The notes beneath the pieces were generated by a model. It worked only from the letters and a program-made list of their open reading frames with translations. It was not told the origin of the DNA and ran no database searches. From Verrucomicrobiia bacterium (GTDB lineage: Bacteria; Verrucomicrobiota; Verrucomicrobiia; Verrucomicrobiales; Akkermansiaceae), in NCBI GenBank assembly GCA_030432565.1, contig JAUIGV010000023.1:18660-82659 (forward strand): a DNA stretch of 64,000 nt, read 5' to 3'. Positions 39,290 to 47,949 of this stretch are shown one piece after another. Every line of letters starts with the position of its first letter. Position 1 is the first letter of the stretch. A program made the translations under genes and the position numbers.

Positions 39290-39640
39290 ATGCGCATCAT
39301 TCATCGTTCAATCATCGCCGGACTGCTGGCATTGACAGCGCTGGGTCTCTCCAGCTGCGGATCTTCAAAACCGGCTCCACGCCCGAGCTATTCGGCACCC
39401 CGAAAAGTCGTCTTTAAACCTCTCGTCACCATTCGGAACAATTCCTACAAATCCATTCTTTTGGGTCTCAGGGGACCGGAAACCCGCTTTGTTTCAATCC
39501 CGGCCCGCTCCAGCCGCTCGGTGAATCTCTACTCTGGAACCTACAAATACGCCGCAACGGCCAAGAATACGAACACCATCTCGGGTTACAAGTATTTCGG
39601 AACAAACCGGAAATACACTTGGAACTTCAAGGTCAACTAG
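39290..39640 (+). CDS. Putative lipoprotein
   Basis: MRIIHRSIIAGLLALTALGLSSCGSSKP lipobox. Confidence 0.6.
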   Translation: MRIIHRSIIAGLLALTALGLSSCGSSKPAPRPSYSAPRKVVFKPLVTIRNNSYKSILLGLRGPETRFVSIPARSSRSVNLYSGTYKYAATAKNTNTISGYKYFGTNRKYTWNFKVN

Positions 39641-39664
39641 AGTCGATTACACTCCATTTGTTTC

Positions 39665-39692
39665 AAAAGCGGGTCAATCGGCCCGCTTTTTT
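39665..39692 (+). terminator. Rho-independent terminator
   Basis: AAAAGCGGG-tcaatcgg-CCCGCTTTTTT. Confidence 0.8.
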
Positions 39693-39731
39693 GTTGGAGT
39701 AGTCTACCCTCCTTACGCTTGAATCCCTCCA

Positions 39732-40673
39732 GTGACTCAGGAACGGCAGGAACAACTGGCAGATGGCTCTTACGAGTTCCTCGCAATTTTTTTGGAGGGT
39801 CTTCCTTTCATCTTCCTCGGCACCCTCGTTAGTGGCTTCCTGGGAACCTATTTGCCGCGTGGAGCATTCGAGAAAATCCTTCCGAAAAACAAAACCCTCG
39901 CCATTTTCATGAGCGGACTTCTGGGCGCTGTTTTTCCGGTCTGCGAATGCGCCGTCGTTCCAGTCATCCGGCGACTCATCAAAAACGGCCTTCCGGTCTC
40001 CTGCGCACTCGCCTACATGCTGGCCGCTCCGATCTTTAATCCCGTCACCGCGATCAGCACCTACAAGGCCTTCAACAATTCTTCAGAGATCGCCATCTCG
40101 CGACTTGCCATGGGATATATGATCGCGGTCTTTATCGCCCTGATTGTGGCACGCATGGCCCACAACTTCTTCCTCAAGGAATCGGCCAAAGCCGAGGAGG
40201 GGCATGAACACCGCCACCCGCGCAATCTCAACGCCGCACTCAACAACTCGTTGCGCGACCTCATGGATGTCGGACTCTACTTCTGCATTGGAGTCGTTCT
40301 CACCGCCATTCTCAAAACCACCGTCATTGACCCCACGGATGACTTCTGGAAAGACTTGGCAAATAATTCAATCCTGGGCTCCATCGGGATGATGTGTCTC
40401 GCTTTTGTGCTCTCGCTCTGCTCAACCTCCGACGCCTTCATTGCGGCAAACTTCCACAATTTCAAGTACGGCCCCAAGCTTGCCTTCATGGTCTTTGGCC
40501 CCATGATGGACGCCAAGTTGGTCTTTCTCTATTCCACCGTTTTCAAGTGGAAGTTCATCCTCTTTCTTTTCGTCGCCATCTTCATTTTGACGGGGGCTCT
40601 CAGCCTCCTCTTTGAGACAAAAATCCTTCCCGCGTGGATGTCGCAACAAACTGAAATCCCTTTAGCTCAATGA
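39732..40673 (+). CDS. Permease (DUF318/YraQ family), GTG start
   Basis: EGLPFIFLGTLVSGFLGTYLPRG...SGLLGAVFPVCECAVVPVIRRLIKNGLPVSCALAYMLAAPIFNPVT; motif typical of the permease/ArsP superfamily. Confidence 0.87.
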   Translation: MTQERQEQLADGSYEFLAIFLEGLPFIFLGTLVSGFLGTYLPRGAFEKILPKNKTLAIFMSGLLGAVFPVCECAVVPVIRRLIKNGLPVSCALAYMLAAPIFNPVTAISTYKAFNNSSEIAISRLAMGYMIAVFIALIVARMAHNFFLKESAKAEEGHEHRHPRNLNAALNNSLRDLMDVGLYFCIGVVLTAILKTTVIDPTDDFWKDLANNSILGSIGMMCLAFVLSLCSTSDAFIAANFHNFKYGPKLAFMVFGPMMDAKLVFLYSTVFKWKFILFLFVAIFILTGALSLLFETKILPAWMSQQTEIPLAQ

Positions 40674-41554
40674 CTTCCCTGGACACCCGGCTCTTTGGAT
40701 TTCTCGCCAGCATTTGGGGAGGGCTCTTGGTCTACTTTTATCACTCAACCCGGGTCCGGGACTACCTCGATGTGAGCTTCCACCACTTCATCATGATCGG
40801 CGGCATCGGCATGCTGATCCTGGGCGTCTATTCAATCATCAATCCAAAATCGCAACCCGTAAAAGAGCAATCTCCAGGGGCATGTGGACACGACCATGAT
40901 CACGACCAACCTCATCATGAGGGGCATTCCCACGATCATGATCACAGCCATAACCACGGGGATCATTGCGACTCTTGCGATCACGTACACGAAGAAGGAC
41001 ACGGGCCCTTTGTCACGATTTTGCTCACGCTCATCCCCCTCACCCTGGCCATGACCTACACCCAGGACAAGCTATCCAACCAGGGAAGAGCCAAGAAGGG
41101 ACTCTACGAAAAACCGGCTCTTACCAATGCCGACATCCCGCCCTTCACCCGGGAAGATCTCGAGAAGAATGTTCCCAAAAACGAATACGGTGAATTCCAA
41201 CTCCGCATGATCTCCGCCTACTACGCCGCCGGGGACCGTGAAATCCAGGACATTTTTGACGGACTCCCGGTCGAACTTGAAGGGCGCATCGCCCCTGAAA
41301 AGCTCAACAACGAATCAGGTAATCGACTTCGCATCTTCCGTGAAATCATCACGTGCTGCGCAGCCGACTTGCAAATCGTGGGAGTCTCGCTGGAGTTTCC
41401 GGAGGGAGCCAAGCGCCCTCAGGTTGAAGACTGGGTCAAGGCTGGTGGCACCCTCACTTTTGAAACCGTAAACGGTGACGTCCTCCCCCTCCTCAAGATC
41501 CGCGAAGTGATTCCTGCCGAAGAACCCTACTCGGAATTCCGCCGCCGCCAATAA
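40670..41554 (+). CDS. TIGR03943/DUF1980-type membrane protein with His-rich loop
   Basis: ATGA overlap with the permease gene; two N-terminal TM, then CGHDHDHDQPHHEGHSHDHDHSHNHGDHCDSCDHVHEEGH, then a TM and a soluble domain. Confidence 0.82.
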   Translation: MTSLDTRLFGFLASIWGGLLVYFYHSTRVRDYLDVSFHHFIMIGGIGMLILGVYSIINPKSQPVKEQSPGACGHDHDHDQPHHEGHSHDHDHSHNHGDHCDSCDHVHEEGHGPFVTILLTLIPLTLAMTYTQDKLSNQGRAKKGLYEKPALTNADIPPFTREDLEKNVPKNEYGEFQLRMISAYYAAGDREIQDIFDGLPVELEGRIAPEKLNNESGNRLRIFREIITCCAADLQIVGVSLEFPEGAKRPQVEDWVKAGGTLTFETVNGDVLPLLKIREVIPAEEPYSEFRRRQ

Positions 41555-41559
41555 TCCCC

Positions 41560-42462
41560 ATGCCTCTTAAAGCCCTCCGCCAAGAACTTCTCGCGACCGT
41601 CCTCGGTTCCAACGAGGCGGTCGACCTCCTCCTTACCTCGCTCCTGGCGCGTGGCCACGCGCTGGTCACAGGACCGCCGGGAATCGGCAAGACCACCCTA
41701 GCCCAGACCCTCGCGACTCTTCTCAGCGGAAGCTATCGCCGCATTCAATTCACCCCGGATTTGCTTCCCTCCGATATTTTGGGATACCAACTCTATCGCC
41801 CTCAAAACGGCGACTTCGAATTTATCGCAGGCCCGGTCTTTGCCAACTTCGTCCTGGCAGACGAGATCAACCGCGCCTCACCCCGCACCCAGTCCTCGCT
41901 GCTCGAGGCCATGAACGAACGCCAGGTCACCATTGACGGCGCGACCCGCGAACTCCCTGATCCTTTTCTCGTCATCGCCACCCAGAACGACACCTCCTCA
42001 ACCGGCACCTTTCCACTTCCCGAGCCCCAACTCGACCGCTTTCTCCTCTCGATTCCCATGGGTCTCCCGGACGACCAAACCCAGCTGGAAATTCTCCGCT
42101 ATCACGCCGGGGGAAAGTCCGCTCAAAAATCCGAGCCCATCATCTCGCTTGAGCAACTCACCCAACTCCAGTCCCGAAGCGCGGCCATTTCCGTTTCAGA
42201 CACTTTGCAACGGTATCTTCTCGCGCTCTGCCAGGCTGTCCGCTCGATGATCGGTCAGGATCACGCCGTCTCAACACGGGCCACTCTTGCCCTCCAAAGA
42301 GCAGCCCAAGCGTCGGCTCTCCTTGACGATCAGGAGGCGATTCATCCCGACCACGTCCAAAAAATCTTCCCCCACGTCTTACGCCACCGCCTCCTCACCG
42401 AAGACACTCCCGACCCCGACCACCTCCTCCGGGCTGCTCTTGAGCAAACGCCTGTTCCTTGA
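41560..42462 (+). CDS. MoxR-family AAA+ ATPase
   Basis: LVTGPPGIGKTTLAQTLA, IQFTPDLLPSDILG, GPVFANFVLADEINRASPRTQSSLLEAMNERQVTIDG, FLVIATQND. Confidence 0.93.
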   Translation: MPLKALRQELLATVLGSNEAVDLLLTSLLARGHALVTGPPGIGKTTLAQTLATLLSGSYRRIQFTPDLLPSDILGYQLYRPQNGDFEFIAGPVFANFVLADEINRASPRTQSSLLEAMNERQVTIDGATRELPDPFLVIATQNDTSSTGTFPLPEPQLDRFLLSIPMGLPDDQTQLEILRYHAGGKSAQKSEPIISLEQLTQLQSRSAAISVSDTLQRYLLALCQAVRSMIGQDHAVSTRATLALQRAAQASALLDDQEAIHPDHVQKIFPHVLRHRLLTEDTPDPDHLLRAALEQTPVP

Positions 42463-42504
42463 TTCAACATTGAGAAGTGATCAATTCAGCGTAGACTGGG
42501 CACA

Positions 42505-44997
42505 ATGATTCAAACCATCCGCGTTGCCCGGACCACCCTCCTCCTTTCTCTTGGGTTGATCGGCCTGGCGATTGTCGGTGGCCTGACCTACCTCAACCAG
42601 GTCGGTTTCCCCGGCCGTTACGGAGATTGGTTAAAAAGCGAACTCGCCATCAGAGGAGTCTACCTTTCCTTTGAAACCCTTCGCTTCGACTTTCAGCGGG
42701 GATTGGTTGCAACCGATGTTTCATTCTATGGTGACGAAGATCAATCGACTCCACTCCTTGAAGGCGGAGAAATGACTCTCGATCTCGATAAAACGAAAGC
42801 GCTGCGAGGGAAATTCAAGCTCCGCAGCCTTGGGATTATCGACGGCACCGCTCACATCCCGGTTGACTACAAAGGGCGAACCGTAACCGCCCTCGACATC
42901 AATGGTGAGTTAAAGATCACCGAAAGCGGACGCATCATCGTTGAAGACGCCAGCGGCTTAATCGAAGGACTTCGAGTCAACCTTTCCACTGACCTCCGCG
43001 TGCCAACGGCCAAGCCGCAGGATAATCAAACCAAGCCCGCTGATACCCTCAAATCAAATCATATTCTCAGCAAGGTTCTCGATGAACTGGCCCTGTGGAC
43101 CTTTTCATCGGAGAGCCCTCCCCAACTGACATTCGAAATCAAGGGAGACCTGACCACACCCGAGCGACTGCAAACCTCTTTCCGGCTGGACGCCGTCCGA
43201 TTGATGCGGAACCAATATCAGCTCAACAAACTCCTGATCGCCGGTGATCTGCAGGCTCAAATCGTGACCCTCGATGAGATTCTGCTGCAGGACAACAGCG
43301 GTTCCGCATCCGGCCAGGCCGATTGGAGCGTCCCCAGAAACAGCGGTCGCTTTGAAATTACCTCGGATCTGCAGATCCAGGATTTTCTGAAAAGTTGCTT
43401 CGATGTGAGGGTCCTCAAAGATCTTGAGATCAACGAGGGCCCACCTGTCTTGAAACTCAGTGGCTCGTTTTCCGCCCTGCAGGACGGTGGATTTTCAGTC
43501 GCCGCCACCGGCCATGGTGACATCAGCAAGTTCTCTTTCCTCGGCACAAATTTCGATGATCTGTCCTCTGATTTTTCATGGAGGGATGGTGATCTTTACC
43601 TTCGGGATTTGGAAATCATCCACGAAGGGAAATATTTGAATGGCAACATGATGAGACAAGGCACCCGGGTTCAATTTGACCTCAGGTCATCGCTCCCTCT
43701 GGCCGCCTTCAAACCATTCATCAAAACCGGCGGCCCTCTCGACCAGGCCCTCGCACAGGTCACCTTTGCCAACAACTCCACAGTCGCTCTCGACGTGGTG
43801 GGAACGCTTGACCTCGCTGACCACACCGATTGGGCCGCCACCGGAAAAGTCTTTCTGAATAACCTGACCTACAAGGGCACAAAAATCCATCATCTCGCCA
43901 CCAGCTATCAAATCTCCCCCGAGAAGGCTGAATTCAACAAGATCGAAGGTCTCCTTAATGATGATCAGGAAAACGCCCGCCTTCGCTTCAACGGTGACGC
44001 ATCCGACCCCATCTATGTCGACCGGATTCTCTATGATCCCAGGACCCGCTTCACGACCATCAGCAATCTCCGGGGCAAAGCCTGGCCAACTCCTATCGTG
44101 CGAATCTTCGCCCCAAAGACCGCCGCACACATTGAGGAAAATTATCGCTTTCACAACCTACCGCGCATAGCCCTTGATGGAACCTTCGCCGGAAGAAAAG
44201 AAGACCTTGAAAAGAGCTCTTTCAGGGTGGGAGTCAGAACAGAAGGCCAGACCGACTTTCCCTTTCTTGGATCCGACCTCCCGCTCCAGAAGCTGACCGC
44301 CGACCTCTCAATCCAAGGAACCGGGATTTCCGTGCAAAATCTGTCCTGCGAAACCTTGAACGGCAGCATTGCAGGTTCGGTTTTTTGTGATGTCACCCCG
44401 GGACAAAAAACGAAGTATCGCGGCGCCATTAAATGGGATGATCTTTCATTCCGGCAGCTTTCCCGGGTTTATAAATTTAAGGAAGAAGAGAAAGGCACCC
44501 TCACCGGGAATATCGATTTCCGGGGAATCGCCGGAGGAGTTCGGGGCTTCAATGCGGATGGGCTTCTCGCAATCAATCAGGGCAATCTCGTTTCGCTTCC
44601 GATTCTCGGCCCCCTCTCTCCAATCATCGCCGGACTACTCGGCGACAAAAGAATGGGTTACGAGCGAGCCAAGGATGCCTCGGCACACTTCAAGGTCACC
44701 AATGGAGTCCTCACAACCAATGACTTCATTGCCATTTCCACCAGCATCACTCTCACCGGGGAAGGATGGATCGATCTGCTCACCGAAAAATTGGACATGA
44801 CGATACGGATGAACGCGCGCGGGCTCCTGGGCTTCATCACCCTTCCCCTCCAGCCCTTGAAGGGAATCTTCCAGTTCCGGGGCACCGGAACTTACGGGCA
44901 ACCAAAATGGCGGAACTCTCCCTTCACGAGGCCGGCCAAGGGACTTAACGATCCCATTTTCGAGAAGCTCGAAAAGGCTAAGATTGTTACTGAATAA
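42505..44997 (+). CDS. AsmA/YhdP-like large membrane-anchored protein
   Basis: N-terminal TM anchor, repetitive beta architecture, C-terminal LTGEGWIDLLTEKLDMTIRMNARGLLGFITLPLQPLKGIFQFRGTGTYGQPKW. Confidence 0.7.
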   Translation: MIQTIRVARTTLLLSLGLIGLAIVGGLTYLNQVGFPGRYGDWLKSELAIRGVYLSFETLRFDFQRGLVATDVSFYGDEDQSTPLLEGGEMTLDLDKTKALRGKFKLRSLGIIDGTAHIPVDYKGRTVTALDINGELKITESGRIIVEDASGLIEGLRVNLSTDLRVPTAKPQDNQTKPADTLKSNHILSKVLDELALWTFSSESPPQLTFEIKGDLTTPERLQTSFRLDAVRLMRNQYQLNKLLIAGDLQAQIVTLDEILLQDNSGSASGQADWSVPRNSGRFEITSDLQIQDFLKSCFDVRVLKDLEINEGPPVLKLSGSFSALQDGGFSVAATGHGDISKFSFLGTNFDDLSSDFSWRDGDLYLRDLEIIHEGKYLNGNMMRQGTRVQFDLRSSLPLAAFKPFIKTGGPLDQALAQVTFANNSTVALDVVGTLDLADHTDWAATGKVFLNNLTYKGTKIHHLATSYQISPEKAEFNKIEGLLNDDQENARLRFNGDASDPIYVDRILYDPRTRFTTISNLRGKAWPTPIVRIFAPKTAAHIEENYRFHNLPRIALDGTFAGRKEDLEKSSFRVGVRTEGQTDFPFLGSDLPLQKLTADLSIQGTGISVQNLSCETLNGSIAGSVFCDVTPGQKTKYRGAIKWDDLSFRQLSRVYKFKEEEKGTLTGNIDFRGIAGGVRGFNADGLLAINQGNLVSLPILGPLSPIIAGLLGDKRMGYERAKDASAHFKVTNGVLTTNDFIAISTSITLTGEGWIDLLTEKLDMTIRMNARGLLGFITLPLQPLKGIFQFRGTGTYGQPKWRNSPFTRPAKGLNDPIFEKLEKAKIVTE

Positions 44998-45035
44998 ACT
45001 GATATAGCTGTCGGACAAATCGAGTATGATCTGAT

Positions 45036-46049
45036 ATGAACCGATCCCTCCTCGCAGCGGCCTGCTCGCTTTCATTCTTTCTCGCTCCGGCTTCCGCTGA
45101 AATCAAGGCGGGTGCCGGGCTCGAATACGCCACGCTCGCCTTCTACCCCAAGCGTTGGAAGGAACAAAAAATCGACACCATCATGTTTCCCTGGGTCGGA
45201 GAAAACGTTGCCTTTCTCACCATTACTGACGGCTTTGACCCCAAGGTCATGACTCAATTCGTGGGCTCACTCGATCAAGGATGGGCCGCCTACCTCAAAT
45301 TCACCGGCAAGGCGCCCGCCCCAAACAAACAGGTGCAGGGCAAGCCGGTGATCGCCGCCATTCCCAATGGTAATCTGACGTGCGGCGCAGGTTGCGGATA
45401 CGTCGGATCGACCGGTATCGAAGCGCACGGCTTTTACTCTACCACCTACAAGGACTTGCAAAAGAACCCAAAGGCGATCCCCCACCTCTACTTTTATGAG
45501 ATGGGCCGGAATTTCTTCACCTTCGGTCGTAAGCACAGCTGCTTCACCACGGGCTTTGCCGTCTTCATGCGCTACGTCTGCATCGACACCATGAACGTCG
45601 TGGATCACGACAAGCGGACCCGCGAAACCATCAACAGGGCCATTGAACAATATTCCGAAAGTGACCTTGGTTTCCTAAAGACGTTCACGAACGCCCACGG
45701 ACTCAGCGAAAAACAAAATCGCCTAAAAACGAGCCCCACCGATCAACCCGTGATGTATGCCTCAGCCATGCTTCATCTCTGGAAATCACTCGGAGATGAC
45801 TGGCTTTCGGCCTACTACGAAAACATCCATACCCTGCCACCCTTTCCCGACAACACCAGGGAAGGCTCCCTTTCACAATCACTGGGCTGGTATCTCGCTG
45901 CTTCGGTTGCAGCTCAAAAAGACCTCGCGGAAATCTTCGTCAAGAAATGGCGTCTTCCGCTGACCGACCAGGAAAAGAAGGCACTCTCCAAAGTCGACTG
46001 GAAAGCCAAAGGACTCAGCGCAGGCCAGCTCATTCGCACAATCCGATGA
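45036..46049 (+). CDS. Secreted protein of unknown function
   Basis: Signal peptide MNRSLLAAACSLSFFLAPASA; cysteine-containing NLTCGAGCGYVG; HLYFYEMGRNFFTFGRKHSCF. Confidence 0.6.
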   Translation: MNRSLLAAACSLSFFLAPASAEIKAGAGLEYATLAFYPKRWKEQKIDTIMFPWVGENVAFLTITDGFDPKVMTQFVGSLDQGWAAYLKFTGKAPAPNKQVQGKPVIAAIPNGNLTCGAGCGYVGSTGIEAHGFYSTTYKDLQKNPKAIPHLYFYEMGRNFFTFGRKHSCFTTGFAVFMRYVCIDTMNVVDHDKRTRETINRAIEQYSESDLGFLKTFTNAHGLSEKQNRLKTSPTDQPVMYASAMLHLWKSLGDDWLSAYYENIHTLPPFPDNTREGSLSQSLGWYLAASVAAQKDLAEIFVKKWRLPLTDQEKKALSKVDWKAKGLSAGQLIRTIR

Positions 46050-46573
46050 CTTTCGGAGGAGAAATTTTTCACAAGGCCTGCTCAGCACTCAGCCCCCATG
46101 AAGACTGGGGTCCCGGGGGACTGGCCCCAAATGAACCATGGACTGACATTGGATTGTTCTTTGATTGGTTGAGCGACCGTGGATTCAGCGACCTCGAGAA
46201 GAAGCTCCTTCTTGCGGAGACTCCAAGAATTAATCTCAGCACAAATCATGGGCCCTTGTTCGGAGTGAAGGATTTTATCGAGAGAAACTCGCAACCCCAC
46301 GCCCCCATTCTGGCGAGTGGCTTTATCATCGTCGCTTCCAGTCCAAATGGCGATGACATCGTCGTCCGGCGATCTGACAGTTCGGCCGGTTGGCTCCCCA
46401 TGGCGATGACCGGGGGAAAGAGTCACAAAGAAATTCGAGAGTTATTTGTCGCCACTCATCAGTCGCTCGGCGAACTTCTCCGGGATGCGCAATATCATTG
46501 GGAATCTGTTTCGAAAGATTGGTATGAGGCGAAAAACTCCCAAGAGACGTCAATCAACTCGAGGGGTTCTTAA
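46046..46573 (+). CDS. Hypothetical protein, translationally coupled (ATGA) to the preceding gene
   Basis: ORF begins at the ATG overlapping the 46049 stop; the longer ORF call from 45947 overlaps the upstream CDS. Confidence 0.55.
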   Translation: MTFGGEIFHKACSALSPHEDWGPGGLAPNEPWTDIGLFFDWLSDRGFSDLEKKLLLAETPRINLSTNHGPLFGVKDFIERNSQPHAPILASGFIIVASSPNGDDIVVRRSDSSAGWLPMAMTGGKSHKEIRELFVATHQSLGELLRDAQYHWESVSKDWYEAKNSQETSINSRGS

Positions 46574-46586
46574 TGAATTCACGCAG

Positions 46587-47855
46587 TTAAAATCCGTAAA
46601 CGCGATTCACTTCTTCCGCAATCACCTTGATCCCGTATTCCACCGTTTCCACATCCATGGTATAACTGACCCGGATGCACTCTCTCGTGTGCTTCCAATC
46701 GGAACCCTCGGGCAGCCCGAAGAAAAAGTATTCGCTCGGCACCACCAGAACCCCGCGCTTTTTAAGGCGCTGGTAAAGTTCTTTCGCCGTGATGGGAAGA
46801 TCCTCGAACCACAGCCAGAGGAATAATGCACCTTCACTCCGGTGAATAAAATACGGGACCGAATCACTAAGCTCCCCCGCAAAAAGGCTTTGCGCCATCC
46901 GGGAACGCTCTTCATAAAACGGCTTCACCACTTCTTTACTCAAGCGCAAAATCTCGCCGCTTTCCACAAGCGGACGGAGAATCTCCTGTCCGACATTCGC
47001 ATTGGCCAATCCTACGATCGAAGTCATCGATGACACCTGACGGCACACTTCCTTGCTCGCCACCACAATCCCGGTGCGGGTGCCAGGCAAGCCGATCTTG
47101 GAAAGACTCAGTGTTAGAATCATTCCTTCATCCCAAACCGGCGTCACCTCGGAAAAAATGACATTTGGAAATGGCGCTCCATAGGCGTTGTCAATGATGA
47201 GCGGAATCCCTTTCGCGCGTGCGACCCCCCGAAGCCTCTCGATCTCATCATCAGTGAGAACATTACCGGACGGGTTCGTCGGTCGGGAAACACAGATGGC
47301 CGCAATGTCCTCACCGGGATTCACCGCATCGAAGTCGACCCGATATTTGAACTCGTGGGGCCCCGTTTTTTCAATGCGCGCCGGCAGTGCCTCAAAGAAA
47401 TCAGCGCCCACCGATTGATTCGCGTAACCAATATATTCCGGCAGCAATGGCAAAAGGATCTTCTTTCGTGAGCCGTCATCGAATCTTCCAGCAAGAGCAT
47501 TGAACAAAAAGAAAAACGCAGTCTGCCCGCCCATCGTCACCGCAAAATTCTCATGGGTCACTTCCCAGCCAAATTCCTTCCTGAAGAGTTTGGCCAGAGC
47601 CATTCGGAATGCCTCGTTCCCTGCCGGCACATCGTAGTTCCCGATCATTTTTTCCAGACCGCCCGGCTCCGCCATAATCTCTTCCATTCGCCGACGCCAC
47701 ACCACATCCATCTCCGGCACATGGGCCGGCTGCCCTCCCCCCAACATCTTGACATCCCCGCCACCGGCGAGAGCCTCGCCCAAATCATCCATCAATTCTC
47801 CGATACCACTCCCCTCACAGAGGTTTTTTCCAAATTTCGAAAGCTCCCAGCTCAT
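46587..47855 (-). CDS. avtA: Valine-pyruvate aminotransferase
   Basis: SWELSKFGKNLCEGSGIGELMDDLGEAL...MLGGGQPAHVPEMD...TNPSGNVLTDDEIERL...LSLSKIGLPGTRTGIVVAS is AvtA-like, fold-type I PLP. Confidence 0.9.
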   Translation of the reverse strand: MSWELSKFGKNLCEGSGIGELMDDLGEALAGGGDVKMLGGGQPAHVPEMDVVWRRRMEEIMAEPGGLEKMIGNYDVPAGNEAFRMALAKLFRKEFGWEVTHENFAVTMGGQTAFFFLFNALAGRFDDGSRKKILLPLLPEYIGYANQSVGADFFEALPARIEKTGPHEFKYRVDFDAVNPGEDIAAICVSRPTNPSGNVLTDDEIERLRGVARAKGIPLIIDNAYGAPFPNVIFSEVTPVWDEGMILTLSLSKIGLPGTRTGIVVASKEVCRQVSSMTSIVGLANANVGQEILRPLVESGEILRLSKEVVKPFYEERSRMAQSLFAGELSDSVPYFIHRSEGALFLWLWFEDLPITAKELYQRLKKRGVLVVPSEYFFFGLPEGSDWKHTRECIRVSYTMDVETVEYGIKVIAEEVNRVYGF

Positions 47856-47949
47856 GAGGCGGATCATTCTCTCCTCCGCCCGACTTGTCACTGAAATCCC
47901 TCTACTTTGGCGCAAAAATCACCAGACTCTCTCCGTAACAAAGACCGAA

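Noticed and set aside
40887-41003. Repetitive CAYGAYCAY-like DNA that could be read as a microsatellite
   Set aside because: It is the in-frame His/Asp-rich metal-binding loop of the 40670-41554 protein, not an independent repeat element.
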